A DNA stretch of 64,000 bases from Talinum fruticosum (GCA_021018815.1 JAITYX010000028.1:2046001-2110000), one strand, 5' to 3'. Shown: positions 42,100-54,105, counted from the first letter of the stretch. Made by a program: numbers and translations. Notes: a model not told the origin generated them from the sequence alone.

Positions 42100-42982
42100 A
42101 GATGTTGGACAAAAAATTGAAATCAAGAGGGAGGGTGGAGTAGTGCGAGTGGAGGAGGAAGAACGAGGACCCCTTCTTCTACATCGATAACCTTCAATAG
42201 ATGTGGCTGGGCGAGGAAGAGGTGGTAGGAGCAAAGGTAGATCCGGGACTTGAATTGCAGTCCTACGTATCGGAGGTTGTACTTTCTCTATCTCCTCGTC
42301 CGAGCCCTCAGCCTCTTCGACTTGATACTATTGTGCGAAGGTTGAGCCGGGGATTGACTAGCATTCCCAACCTTTTCGAGGCGGACTCAATATGTTCCGA
42401 GGATATGACCTCGGGTTCCTTCTCTCCTAGGCCTTCGACTTGGCCTCGCTCTCGGTTTCTTCTTCTTTTTCTTCTTCTTCTTCTTCTTTCTATTCTTTTT
42501 CGACTCGAGTCGAAGAAGCCGGAGGACTTTGAGGATGATTCTTCTTCATAATGGGAGTCTTCGGTAGCTTTTAATCTACACTCTTCAAACGGCAGATTTG
42601 GTCTTGCTTGTTGCTTGATAACTTCCTTAAGCTCATTTAACAAGGCTTGATTCTTATCGATCCGCTTCTAAGCTGAGCTCTAAAGTTGAGTCGGAATAGA
42701 CATAAAAGCTTGGAAAGTCGCAAAGTTTATTGTAACTCTTTGTTCAAGAGCGAGCAAATTGAGAAGCCACCTTCGAAGTAAGTCCGTTGAAGGGGCAAGC
42801 TAGGTAGAAGATGGTCCAGCAGTGAGAAGAGGTGTTTAAGAACTCTTCGAGTTTAAGGTGGATGAGGAGGTGGAAGATCATAAGTGTGAACCCGAAACCG
42901 GATGATATTTCCGGTATCCTAGTCCAACTAACTCATTTCGCCTATACACATAGCTAGCTTCGAAATTTGTGTGGATCATTTG
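42100..42982 (-). pseudogene. Cop4 post-pol ORF, C-terminal part
   Basis: The minus-strand frame 42643-42308 begins with a coiled-coil-like MLNELKEVIKQQ and runs into strongly charged sequence (Arg-rich in this frame, Glu-rich in the neighbouring one). It corresponds to the acidic tail in Cop1 and Cop3. The N-terminal part is beyond CACTA-2, at 51115-51860. Confidence 0.5.
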
Positions 42983-43230
42983 CACTACTACGAGATAATG
43001 ACGGGTCTTTAACGACAGTTAAAAGGACAAGCTGTTATGAAAACTGGACTGGTGGAATTTTTGTAAATAATCGACGTTCGAAGCACATATGACGACGCTT
43101 CTTACATTAGAACCGTCGTCATATGTGTTGGTCATTTGTGGACGACGATTCTTTTCATAGAACCGTCGTCATATGTTACATATGACGACGATTCTATGAA
43201 TGAACCGTCGTCAAATTTCTTTTAGAACAG
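42983..43230. repeat. CACTA-2 left terminal and subterminal repeats
   Basis: Three palindromic units of the form catatgacgacg...ccgtcgtcatatg lie at about 43087-43220 inside the TIR. The same motif recurs in inverted form at the right end. Confidence 0.8.
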
Positions 43231-44400
43231 ATATAAAAAAACTTGAGAACGTACTTGCTATTTCCATGCTCACTTCATCTGCTATTTACTCTTGGCCTTA
43301 TCGTTTTCCACCGTTCACTTTCATCCACAACTCGGATCTAGATATGCTCGGAGTCGCCGGTATGTAATTAGCGTCGTTGTTCCTATTGTTGTTTAATTTT
43401 CATTTTGCTCACTCATCTTCTCTCCTCTTTCTTGTAGCTATCTTAGTATTTGCCGCCGGTGGTTGTGTGTGTTGCCTTTGTCGTCGTTGTTTTCCTCCTT
43501 CATTCTCGTCGTTGTTTTCCTCATTCTTACGGTATGAATCTTTGTCCTTTCTTATTTTTGCACTTTAAGTTATTTACAAGATTTAATATAGTTAAATGGT
43601 GAACGTATTTGGGGTAATGATGTAAATGTTAAGAATGTGGGTAATGTTTGAGATTATTGAAATGTTGAATCTTTGTTGAAAAATGTTTGAGAATGTGTGA
43701 ATATTGAGAATGTGGGTACTATTTGTTTAGTTTATTGAGTTGGAAATTCGTGAAATGTTAGAGATTTTGAGAAATGGGTTTAGGATTTTAGGATTGAATT
43801 TATAGGGAAATAGAATGATAGTTAATGATGGTAAATTGAAACGAGTGCATCCAAATTTGTGTAGGGTTTTAGAGAAATACAAAGATAATTTAGATATAGG
43901 GCTTTATTGTTTTTCATATTATTCGATTAATGGCATGCTTCATAAAATTATCGTATGCATTTCATAAGCTTAGAGAACCCGTTCAAACATCTATACATAA
44001 CAAGTTATCCTAGGTCGCGGTACGTGCATAAATGTGCGTATAGCATTAAGGATATTAGCTTGGTATATATAGGTTTTTGAATTGTCCGTGTCGGACGGTT
44101 TGAGAAATAATATGATAATAGGTTGTGTGGCTATTATAATCTTATCATAAATTTGACAAGATATCACGGTGCTCATTCTCCCTCTCATTCTTCGGTGCAA
44201 TTATGATTATGATGGGTTTGATGTGTGTATCTTTACTTCGTTACCATACAATTAAGTAAGGATATATACATTAGCCAATTCATTTTCATATGTTGTACTT
44301 GAACAACTAAGGGAAATGCTTGCCAGAATTTTGTCAAATGTATGATAAGATTTTACTATACGGTCTAGGGTCATATTATTCTCGAATGGGTTTAGGACCA
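43231..44400. other. CACTA-2 leader region, no gene recognised
   Basis: Between the left repeats and the transposase lies AT-rich DNA with a short hydrophobic frame (43377-43568, Leu/Phe/Cys-rich, 63 codons). It may be part of an untranslated first exon. A gtatgt donor-like site is at about 43361 and tgtag at about 43433. I see no domain. Confidence 0.35.
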
Positions 44401-44408
44401 TCTATCCC

Positions 44409-44416
44409 TATAAAAG
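44409..44416 (+). promoter_or_regulatory. Possible TATA box before the CACTA-2 transposase
   Basis: tataaaag, about 100 bp upstream of the first readable transposase codons (SDGRSVEYRDGV, near 44510). Confidence 0.3.
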
Positions 44417-44479
44417 GATCTTAGGTTCACGTCATATTATTTATGCATAAGTACGTATTTCACGAACTATATGTGGTAA

Positions 44480-45424
44480 AATTGCTTCTTGTGTTTATGG
44501 GTCGGTATTGATAGCGACGGGAGGAGTGTCGAATATCGTGATGGTGTTAACAACTTTCTAGAGATTGTCGTCGAACATGCCGCCAAATTCGGAGAATAGT
44601 CCATACTTTGTCCGTATGTAAGGTGTTTCAACTCCTTAAGATTTCCCCTTAAGGTTGTAAAAGATCACCTATATCGGCATGGGTTTGACACAACGTATAA
44701 GGTGTGGGTATGGCATGGGGAAAAGGAGTCCGTGAATATACCCATATGAGAGAAAGATGAAGGATATGATGAAAATGAAACCAACAAGTAGTATGGAATT
44801 AGAAAATTGACCCGAAGATCTAGTTCGTGGAGTAGAATATGATTTAGTCGATCAACCACATGTATTAAAGCAATTGTTAGCCGATTTGGAGAAGCCTCTT
44901 TACTCGGGATGTGATAAATATAACCGTTTATCGGTTGTGTTGAGGCTGATGAACTTGAAAACAGACTAACGAGCTGGAGTGATGGAAGTTTCACGGACTT
45001 ACTCGGGTGTGGTCAAAGATATACTCGCAGAAGGCAATGTCCTTCCCAACCGTACATATGAGGCAAAGAGGATGTTGTGTCCTATGGGCATGGGGTATAA
45101 GAAGATACATGCCTGCCTCAACGATTGCATATTGTACCGAAAAGAACATGCACATGGACACGAATGTCCTAAGTGTGGTGTACCTCGATACAAAATGAAA
45201 AACATCGATGGAGAGAGTCTATAACACCGAGGTTTAAACGCTTTTTTCAAGTGCAACTTATGCGAAGAACTTGACGTGGCATGCTGATGGAAGAGTCCGT
45301 GATGACAAGCTATGTCACCCTGTCGATTCTCCTCAATGGAAGAAGATCGATTCACTTGCTCCTAGAATTTGGTAGCGAAGCACGGAATCTATGTCCGAGT
45401 CTTTGTACGGATGGAATAAACCCC
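44480..45424 (+). pseudogene. CACTA-2 transposase, N-terminal domains
   Basis: RSVEYRDGVNNFLEIVVEH (about 44520-44577) is the transposase-associated domain of En/Spm proteins, followed out of frame by VWHGEKES (about 44709). The catalytic Transposase_21 (TNP2) region begins at about 44960 and is clear in the frame 44979-45224: NVLPNRTYEAKRMLCPMG, YKKIHACLNDCILYR and CPKCGVPRYK, the usual CxxC pair. SPQWKKIDSLAPRI (about 45330) and LYGWNKP follow. The solo LTR then cuts it. It would bind the element ends and catalyse excision and insertion, but frameshifts prevent this. Confidence 0.8.
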
Positions 45425-47502
45425 TGTTAAGCCGTATTTTATATGTATTTTTAGTAGTTATTTAGTTTATATTATATAGTTTATTTTATCTAATTTATTC
45501 TATTTTGTCTATTTATAGGTAATTATCTAATAAAGTGGGGAAGAGAAGAAAAGTCGTTAAAAGTGGATTTTTAGCTACCGACAAGCATCCAAGAAAATAT
45601 ATGAAGTCGGTCCATAAATATAATATGTAATAAAATATTAATTTTAGGATATTATATTTTAGGAAATCCTAATTGGAATAGAAAAGGAAACTTAGAAGAG
45701 AAGAAAGAGAAATAAACCCTAACTCTTTCACCCTATATATACTACTTATTATCATCATGGGGAGACCAAGGAAGCCAGCCACACACAATCACCACTGCCG
45801 CTTGCTGTCCACGTCCACCTGCTGCCCAGCCACCACCAGTCTGCCGCCTACACCTGGTTGCTGCCGCCGCTGCACCACCAGCCAGCCTCCATCATCATCT
45901 TCTTCATCTTCCCGGTCAAAGAAACTAATATCGGTAGTATAATTTAGTTTTGTAATTTTTATTAGAAAAGATTGAGTTTTTATTGATAGATTAATACTAA
46001 AGATGCTAGTTTTATTTAGTTTACATGTTTTAAATTACATGATGTGTGAGTAGTTTTTCTTATACTTAGTATAATCTCATTGAAGCCATGTTAAATTATT
46101 TATTTTGAAACAAAGTTATGATTTTTATTGTCTTATTGATTTGATCCATGATTCTATGATAATTTGTGTTTAATGTTTATGAATTTATGTCTAATTAATT
46201 AGAGTGCACGCTATTTAGTTTTATATAAATTCATATGATAGTTTAGAGGGTTTAAGTACGTAATTGCTTGATCTTTTAGACATAAGTATCACCCTAGTTA
46301 ATCATGGATGGCTCATACCCATCTCTTTTAATTAGGAAATTATCATAGATCCTTCTTAAATCAATTTGCTAGTAGATTGGTTATTAGGTGCTAGATGATG
46401 TTTTTCTAATACTTAATGCTCTAATTTGATTAAATTCTAGTGCTAGTGCTAGGGTTATCAATATTAGTAGGGTTTATATTAGGGCTAGGCCTAAGTAAAC
46501 TAATAACTAAGGAAAAACGGGGAAGATCCGCTAGTGGTTGTCTTCTACAGTTTAGCTCATGGGTAGATCAATTTGTGTGTTAATGATAAATAATAATTTG
46601 CATGGTGGATATAGATTATACTAAGTGTTTTTATAAATTTGATATCTTTGATAATTACTTGCTTGCCTTTTAGTTATTTTCTTGAGTTTATTGATTTTTA
46701 CTTATAAAGTTATAGTCTTTTATTATTAATTTCATTACCCCCTAAAGATTAGTATTTTAGGTTAGTTTTAGTAATTTTATTTTAATTTAATTTTGAGTCT
46801 TTACATATTTTAATTTTCAGAATTAATTTTACGTCAGTTTTTATTATTTTTGGAGTTAGTTTGTTAGAAATTAGTTCAAAAATCGTTTCTTTTGTCATTT
46901 TTCGTGTTTTATTTTCTTTTAGGGTTTAGATAGAGTCCTAGTTTGCTGTGATTAAATTTTAGAATTTTTGGAATTAATTTGATATTTTTTCAAATTTAAT
47001 TCTTGAATTTAATTACTGCAGGTTTTTAATAAAATAAATTCGTAAATTAGACTTTAAATTTTCTTTTTATATTTTTAGGGTCTGGTTAGGTTTAGAAAAT
47101 TAGTATTATTATTTTGGATAATTTTAGTATTTATTTTCGTAATTATTTTAGTGCAGAATTTTACTTATTTAATTTTACTGTTTTAGAATTTGTTTATTTT
47201 CTCGCTTTAGTTTTCTGTTTTAATTGTTCTAAAAAATATACAAAAATATTTCTGGGTTATTGTAGTTTTATTATTCTGTATAAATTATTTATTTAGTTGT
47301 TAGATAATTTTCTATGAATTTTAGTTATTGATTTTAATTTATATTTTCTGTTTTGTTTTTAAGAGTAGTAAATTTAATTAGATTAAAACTTGCATGTTAT
47401 TATATCTTTCCTCGTGGATTCGATCCCTACTTGCCCTTGCTATATTGTTTATTATAAGTTTAAGTAGTGGTTTAATTTGCTCGCTGTACGACAAGCTTAA
47501 CA
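45425..47502 (+). mobile_element. GypLTR-4: gypsy-type solo LTR in the CACTA-2 transposase (2.08 kb)
   Basis: Begins TGTTAAGCCG and ends AAGCTTAACA, an 8-bp inverted pair (TGTTAAGC/GCTTAACA). It is flanked by acccc (45420-45424) and ccccc (47503-47507), a near-perfect duplication. The tcgtggattcgatccctac motif near the 3' end (about 47412) is of a kind seen near the ends of Tat/Athila-type gypsy LTRs. A 61-codon frame (45757-45942) follows a tatatata box (about 45734) but shows no domain. Transposase reading resumes at 47503. Family placement is tentative. Confidence 0.7.
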
Positions 47503-48420
47503 CCCCCACGGTGACCTAAGTAGCAAGGACAGTTGTTGGATCGTTCTTTTAGCTATCTACAACCTACCGTTGTCGTTGTGTATGAAGTGCAAGTACATTA
47601 TGTTGTCAATGCTCATTTCGGGCCTAAACAGTCAGGAAATGATATAGATATGTACTTAGCGCCTCTTGTTGAAGATTTCAAGCTTTTGTGGGATGAAGGT
47701 TTATTATTTTATGATGCAATACCATCAAGAGCAATTTACATTGCAAGCTATGATCCTCACCACAATCAATGACTTCCCTGCGTACGGAAACTTGTTCGAC
47801 ACACCGTCAAAGGACACAAGGCATGACCCATTTGTGCAGAGGGTACTTTCTCCTATCTACTCAAGCACGAGAAAAAAGATGGCCTATCTCGGACACCAAA
47901 AGTTTCTTCCCTTTTCCCATCAATATCGTAAGAAAAAAAAGGCTTTCAATGGTAAAAGCTGAGACGGATTCAGCTCCAACTCCATTAATAGGACATCAAA
48001 TATATGAGCAAGTTAAGGATGTTGATGTGGAGTTCGACGAGCCATAGCGACTTTAATCCGAAAACGGTGTATGGAAAAAGATATCAATATTTTTGATCTT
48101 CCATACTTGGAAAGAGTTGTATGTGAGACATAGTCTTGATGTAATGCATATAGAGAATAACATCTGTGAAAGTCTCATTGGCACTCTTCCGAACATACTG
48201 GGGAAGACCAAGGATAAAGAGAAAGCACGAGTCGATATGTGTGAAATGGGAATATGAGAGGAATTAGCACCACAACCAAAGGGAAAGAGAACATATTTAC
48301 CTCCGATGTCTTACACATTGAGTAGAAGTGAAAAACATTTGTCTAAGACCTTGAAGAAACTCAAAGTGCCATAGGGATATTCTTCAAACATCGGTAGACT
48401 CGTTTTGATGTACTGATTAT
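47503..48420 (+). pseudogene. CACTA-2 transposase, C-terminal part of the Transposase_21 region
   Basis: Frames in three phases give NLPLSLCMK (about 47560), GPKQSGNDIDMYLAPLVEDF (about 47620), a LQAMIL.TINDFPAYGNL segment (about 47740), KKMAYLGHQKFLP (about 47875), and DVMHIENNICESLIGTLPN (about 48135). These are in the normal order for En/Spm TnpD-type proteins. Expected introns were not resolved. Confidence 0.8.
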
Positions 48421-49560
48421 AGACTAATCATTCTTAACTCTCACGATTGTCATGCTTTGATGCAATAAATACCGTCGGTTGCTATCCGAGCCATGATGCC
48501 AAAACATGTTACGCGAGTGATCACAAGACTTTACTTCTTTTTCAATGCCATATACAGACAAAGTCGTTGATTTAGAGAAATTAGATGATCTTCGATGCGG
48601 CGTGATCATTACGTTGTGCCAACTTGAGATGTACTTCTCACCTTTTTTTATATCATGGTGCACCTCGTTGTCCATTTGGTGAGAGAAGTGCGATTCCGTG
48701 GCCTGGTTTTTTATCGATGGATGTACCCTTTTGAACGTTTCACGAAAATTCTCAAAGGGTATGTTAGATATCGGTACCGACTGGAAGCGTGCATTGTTGA
48801 GGCATACACAGTTGAGGAGTGTGTCGAGTTACATTGTGAATACTACCCCCAAATGGAAGAAGTTGGTATTCCAAAACATCGATTTATGGGGAAGATCGGT
48901 GGGCGGGGAAACTGGGGCCAACGGTTCTAACAATTAGTCGGGATATAAGGGATCAAGCACATCTTTATATTCTATATAAACAACGATGAAGTGCAGCCAT
49001 TCATTGATGAGCACAAATCCCTCATAAAGAGACAATACTAAGGAAAAAATGAGACGTGGGTACTGACCCATCATAATCGCACATTTGTCAACTGGTTTAG
49101 AGATAGAGTGATCACTAGCCAATTGGAAGAATCACGAGAACATATCTTGTAAACATTAGCCAGCTTGGCTAGAGGGCCGCAATTGGAAGTCATATCTTAC
49201 CGTGGGTATGACATCAATGGATACTCTTTCTACACAAAGGGTCGGGATAATAGGAGTACCTCATAAAATAGTCAGGTCACATTAGAGGCTCATGCACTTC
49301 ATGCTTCGGCTTTAAGGACAAAAATCCCGTTGTAGCTAAAATGTCATATTACGGTGTCATTGAGAAGATATGGGAGCTCGACTTCCACGAGCCCATTTTT
49401 CGGTGCAAATGGGCTGACAATAACAACGGTGTCCCAGTTGATGAGTTGAGATTCACGATGGTCGATCCCATAAGAGAAGGGCCTAAAGGAGATCTTTTCG
49501 TTATGGCATCCCAAGCAAGACAAGTGTTCTACGTTGAGGACCCGACCAATGATAACTAGT
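48420..49560 (+). pseudogene. CACTA-2 DUF4218 and DUF4216 regions
   Basis: MYPFERFTKILKGYVR followed by EAYTVEECVELHCEYY (frame 48655-48930) is the DUF4218 signature found after Transposase_21 in CACTA proteins. The region 49180-49310 keeps YDINGYSFYTK-like sequence in shifted frames. The frame 49341-49559 carries YYGVIEKIWELDF and FRCKWADNNNGV, the DUF4216 signature. The domain order confirms the superfamily. Confidence 0.8.
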
Positions 49561-50760
49561 CCGTTGTTTTTCAAGGGAAGAAGCACGTTGCTGGTGGGGA
49601 TGGTGAAGATGTGTGTGAGTTTGTTGATGAGACCCCACCCTTCTCCTTGGGAATGCTTGTCGAAAATAAGGATCCTAATTTTGAAGAATTGTATTTAAGA
49701 TTTTACCATCAAGAGGGCATATATATTGAAGATAAGTCTAAAGGAGGGGAAAAAAGGCATAAACCATATAATTATATCAACTCGGTAAGAACATTAATTT
49801 TATTCCGGATGATATCCAATATTGTTACTTGTTTTAGAAACAACAGACGTGCTTTTCATTATTTTTGACTTGTAGTATTCATGTAAACGAGATGATTTTG
49901 TTCGATGATGATCAAAATAAGGACTAAGTTGTCCAATTGGAAGGGTAGAAGATCATCATTTCGGTAATGTTTCTTGTGAATAATTGTTGTTTAACACTTT
50001 TCTCGGTTTTGGTTACTAATCTTAGCTCTCGTTGAATGTTTTCCACGGTTTTTATATGTTGTAGAACCTCTACCCCTGCACGAACTCTAAGAACAAAAAT
50101 AAGGAATAAGCTCTCAAATGGAAGGGTAGAAGATCCTCATTCAATGAGTATCAAATGGAATAAGCCTTCCAGGTAAAGTTTCATGTACATATTTCTTGTG
50201 GATAATTGTTGATTAACGCTTTTCTTAGTTTTGGTTGCTAATCTCTACTCCTGCTGCTTAATGTTTTCCACAATTATTAAGTTTCTTATTGTCCAGTCTA
50301 CCCCCTGCACAAGCCGAAAGTGAGCGAGTAAATGAGGAGCATCACTTTGGGACAATGATAAAAGAGATAGAGGTGTTGCTTGGTGAGATGTCCTGTTTGT
50401 ATTCCTTTTTAAGAAGAGAGATGAGGTGTTATATTTTTATAACTATATTTCTTATTTGGAGTTCATGAAGAGGTAGCGTGGACTGCAAATATGATGTATA
50501 TTATATTATCCAGACTACCTCTACAACAACTCCAAACAAGCAATATCGTTATAAAGACAATCACATTAATTGTAATATATTGTTTGCTTGAACTTAAATG
50601 TGAAATATGGAATTGTGTTGCGAACTTGTTCGAGATGGAACTTTGTTGTGGTTGTGGTAAGTTGGAAATTCTTGTATTTATGTTGGAAAATTGAGGGTGT
50701 TGGTTTGTTCGTTGTGTAAGTTGTGATGTATTTTGGAGTGTATTTTGTACGGGGGATAGA
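49561..50760. other. CACTA-2 3' region, no confident gene
   Basis: An 85-codon frame (49611-49868) continues in the transposase direction and may hold its last residues (ETPPFSLG). Two related segments, at about 49920-50050 and 50100-50280, share aaatggaagggtagaagatc and a ttttcttggttttggtt stretch, so part of this region is a diverged tandem duplication of about 190 bp. Nothing else is recognised. Confidence 0.4.
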
Positions 50761-51114
50761 AAAAAAAACTATTAAAAAATACACACATACTATGACAGTT
50801 CTTACATTAGAATCGTCTTCATAAGCCTTAAAGAATTTGGCATTTCTAGGCGGGACCTATGACGACGGTTCGTAAACCGGAACCATCGTCATATGTAAAT
50901 ATATGACCACGGTTACGCTTTGGAAGACCGTCATCATATAATACCTATAACGACGGTTTTTACATGAAAATTGTCGTCATAAGTAACATTTTACTACGGT
51001 TGTTGAACCGTAGTTAAAAATGGGACGTACAATGACAGACCATATACACGAAGCCTCGTTAACCATCGTTAAATGTCATTTTTAACCATAATTAAAAGTG
51101 GTTCTTATAGTAGT
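50761..51114. repeat. CACTA-2 right subterminal repeats and terminal inverted repeat
   Basis: Palindromic units around gacgacggttcg...accatcgtcatatg (about 50858-50900), gacggttttt...attgtcgtcat (about 50950-50982) and ctacggttg...aaccgtag (50993-51017) lead to the TIR ending at 51114. Confidence 0.75.
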
Positions 51115-51860
51115 GTTACGAGATCCACCTCAAAGTGAGCAAAAATTACAAAAAGTAAAGCACCGAAACAAAGAGAGGGCTTTTTCTTATCATTGGGAAC
51201 AGAAGCTATATGTTCCATAATAGAAAGGAAGAGGTCAACCTCATACCTTTAGAGAATGTTATAGAGGACCATGAGAACCTTGTTGTTAGGGTTCTCCTTT
51301 GAAGGAAACAAAGAGAATATAGTTCTCATCGGAATGAAGCAAAGAAGTTTAGTTTCGAAGTCATCTAAGTCACAAAAAGTTCTTTCTAGACTTTGGGATG
51401 ACTACGGCGAATTTGTCAAAAAAATCATCGGTGATTTCATTGAACGGAATTGGGTTTGAGTTCAGGAAGAGAGTCTAAATGTCAAAAATCTTCCGAAGCA
51501 AACAGAGGTTGATGCAAATTGTTTTCCCTTGAACGAGAAAGGAGGCTTCATTATCTCTTGCAACCATGTTTGTGTAGAACTCAATGACGAGTTTCTAGGT
51601 AGATGTAATCACAAAAACACAAATACTTGAAAGTACCTATATGGAGAATAGGCTTGATCCATGAAACTTTTGTGGATAGGACGAATTTTTCTTCAATGAA
51701 GTAGTGCTAAGTAATGATGAGCTTTTGGTCATCGAAAGCAAGTGCTTTGCCCTTAAAAGAGTGTTTTTGAGGATTCTTTGGTTGGATGGTTCAAGTTTTA
51801 GCCTTTTTGGTGGTTGAACCTCCTTTAGCAGCACTTTCTCTCTTAGGCGTTTTCCGAGAG
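51115..51860 (-). pseudogene. Cop4 post-pol ORF, N-terminal part
   Basis: Minus-strand frames recall the start of the other copies: KTPKRESAAKGG-like at about 51850, then FDDQKL, and further on the region equivalent to LFDILEGY (ggtcaacctcatacctttagag, 51231). It is strongly degraded. The CACTA-2 insertion ends it at 51115. Confidence 0.5.
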
Positions 51861-52019
51861 AAGGAGAAAGAGATTAAGAGAATGAAAGAGCAGGTAAATA
51901 AACAAGTAAGAAAGAAAGAGTAGAGAGTCCGAAATAGAATGGGTGTTTGATTAAATAATTCGAGTTTGAGTGAAAAGAGAGTGAGAGAGTAAGAGATAGC
52001 AAAGTGAATGAATGAGGAT

Positions 52020-52100
52020 GAATAGGTGCTTTTTATAGAACAAAAACCTTTCCAACATAGCCCTCACAGTAATGGCTATCTGACCAATTGGCGTTCCAGT
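52020..52100 (-). promoter_or_regulatory. Degenerate internal promoter block of Cop4
   Basis: The minus strand reads ctataaaaagcacctattc (52038-52020), the counterpart of tataaatagcacctcttct in Cop1. CCGTTG (about 52101-52096) lies upstream. Confidence 0.35.
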
Positions 52101-52429
52101 GCGCAACGGTTACTTCTTGAAACTGCTTCATTCTCAATTTCCTGACCGTTCCCATGAGAAAGAGAGAAAAAGAGATTTTCTAAAGCATTTCAAGATTCTC
52201 CATTGATTTAGAGATGATCGCGAGAATTTTGATGTCCGTTTTTCTCATAAACTAAGTCCGACTCGGTGATGTGTTTAAGTGACTCGTAACACACTAAGAA
52301 ACTCAATAACTCATAGCTCAATTTCATTCTGGTTCAACCGATCCCATTTGTTATTCACGCAGAACATATAATAAACAATGAATCTCATGTAATCACTTAA
52401 ATAATCATGCAATCAATAGAATAATCATA

Positions 52430-52617
52430 TAATCATCATGCCAAGTTCATTCTTAAGAAAGCAAAATTGATCTTCACTCGGACGTTTTGTGAAAATGTTA
52501 GCTAATTAAAATTTGGTAGTAATAAACTCAAGTTTAATATCACCTTTTTCAAAGTGGTCTCACAAAAAGTGAGACTCGACCTCAATATCCTTTGTCTTTG
52601 AATGCTGAATTAGATTC
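52430..52617 (-). pseudogene. pol: Cop4 RNase H, C-terminal part
   Basis: On the minus strand this encodes the end of Pol (a SEDQFCFLRNELGM-like C-terminus at about 52440-52480, and a sequence resembling NPTQH(S)KTKDIEVE just before). It joins 62093-62270 across the Cop5 insertion. Confidence 0.7.
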
Positions 52618-52622
52618 TTGGT
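52618..52622 (+). repeat. Target-site duplication of Cop5 (ttggt), left copy
   Basis: ttggt recurs exactly at 62088-62092 after the other end of Cop5. It is a perfect 5-bp duplication. Confidence 0.9.
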
Positions 52623-54086
52623 TGAAGGTTTGCTCTGGAGAGTCTAAGTCACCCTAGAGGGGGAATGAATAGGGTGATGAGCAAATTTGAACAAACTTTG
52701 AAACTTTTTACACCGAAAAGATAAACAGTTGAGTCCGAGTCTAGATTGTACTCGAAACGTAAACACTCGAAATAAGTGGAAACCCTCCTGGGCGAAACCA
52801 CGGACAGTGCTAATCCAAGCACCAAGTCAAATCCACTATTTTGAACCCTCAAAATACAACCGATTGCTCCCTTAGACAATTCCTTACAATGTTTTCCTAG
52901 ACTCGAAGTTCCCTTATCCGATCTAGTACTTCCTGACTCGAGATAACCTTTATAATCGGGGACAACCGAGGTGAGTTAACCCTTACAGCTCGGTCAAGGG
53001 ACCTTACTCGTAAATTAAGAGAAGTATGTAATCGATTACAATACTTTACAACTCGGAAAATATTAATTACAAGGTGGGAGTTGTGAACAGAACATTGAGT
53101 ATGAAATCAATGACTTTTGCTTAAGTAATGTGTTTTGCAATGATATTCAGCAATCTTCAAGTCTTGTGAAGGGGCTTTTATTTGTAGATGACCAAGCATA
53201 GTGACCGTTGTGTCTTGGTTCCGAACGAAGTCTTTATCGGCCATTGTAACGACTTTTCTAAGTCACTCAAAAAGATCCGTTGGGATGTGAACGTTGTGCA
53301 ATGGCTCCTGGCTCCAAAAGGTGCTCCAGTCAACCGGTGATGTCCGAAAAGCAAGGTGGAAACCACCTTTGAGTCCGGCGTTGGAGTTTTCTAATTTTGG
53401 AAACAGACAACCCTAATAGGGTGTCTCGAGCCCTCTTCGAAGTAGATAAAGCTTTTCTGCTGGTGATTGATAGCTAGAAGCGGGCTACTTTTGTATTTCA
53501 AAAAATGAGTTAGCCTCGTTTGAATAGCCTACAGAAGTAAACCACTTTGGTTCTTAAAGTATAAAATGCTTTTGTCCGAATTAGGCACGGATAATAATTA
53601 AATTAAGACAATTAAGTGCATAATTATTTTTGGCCTAGAAGAGTGGAATTTTCTGAGTCTAATATTCAATATACTCAAATTTCATTAGAGTCTAAGGACG
53701 ATCACGTAAAAACAATAGAATCATCAAAGTATAACAACTTAATCTAGACAAATAATTCTTAGACAAACAAATAGACTTAGAAAAAGGAATTAACACTCGT
53801 AACTCACTTTGCGTTGAAATAAGCGAATCAATACTCAAAATAAAAGTGTTAGAGAAATTATTTAACCATGCAAGTAGTTCAAAGTGATGTCCGATTGACT
53901 CGAAACATCAATGTAGAAGATATACAATAATGTGTTTTGTGAGTCAATTAGAAACGAATGAAAACTTATACGAAAGTTTCTATAACACTCGGAATGACTT
54001 GAAATCAAAACTTAGTAGAGATAAGATTTATAGCTTAATTTTCATGTGGTACCGAGAATGACTTAGAGTTAGAATCTGAGTCTTTA
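52623..54086 (-). repeat. Cop5 3' LTR (1464 bp)
   Basis: TGAAGGTTTGCTC (52623) to GAGTCTTTA (54086; C to T in CTTCA). Differences from 60610-62087 are scattered, many of the form ctcgaa versus cttagaa. Confidence 0.85.
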
Positions 54087-54105
54087 ATCTCCCCCTTTTA
54101 ATGAA
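54087..54105 (-). other. Cop5 polypurine tract
   Basis: On the minus strand attaaaagggggagat (54102-54087) abuts the 3' LTR. The extra upstream GGGGAG tracts of the other copies are missing because the C-terminal part of the post-pol ORF and its trailer are deleted. Confidence 0.75.

Larger units (their letters stand above)
42983..51114 (+). mobile_element. CACTA-2: complete-length CACTA (En/Spm) transposon with degraded transposase
   Basis: Begins CACTACTACGAGA (42983) and ends TATAGTAGTG (51114), inverted with respect to each other. Flanks ttg (42980-42982) and tta (51115-51117) fit a 3-bp duplication with one change. Both ends carry clusters of small palindromes around gacgacggtt. Inside, on the plus strand, are the domains of an En/Spm TnpD-type transposase. 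It interrupts the Cop4 post-pol ORF and is itself split by a solo LTR (45425-47502), leaving about 6.05 kb of its own sequence. Confidence 0.85.

Noticed and set aside
43060..43220. Short palindromic units as a CRISPR-like array or tRNA genes
   Set aside because: Spacing is irregular, the units are inverted repeats of a transposon terminus, and the genome is eukaryotic.
43377..43568. 63-codon Leu/Cys-rich frame as a signal-peptide protein
   Set aside because: It lies in the CACTA-2 leader with intron-like signals around it, and nothing supports translation.
44665..45355. Minus-strand frames of 109 and 118 codons in the CACTA-2 transposase
   Set aside because: They are antisense to the clear transposase motifs on the plus strand.
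45757..45942. 61-codon frame MGRPRKPATHNHHC... after a TATA-like box as a DNA-binding peptide gene
   Set aside because: GRPRKP hints at an AT-hook-like motif, but the rest is low-complexity Pro/Ser/Cys sequence inside a solo LTR.
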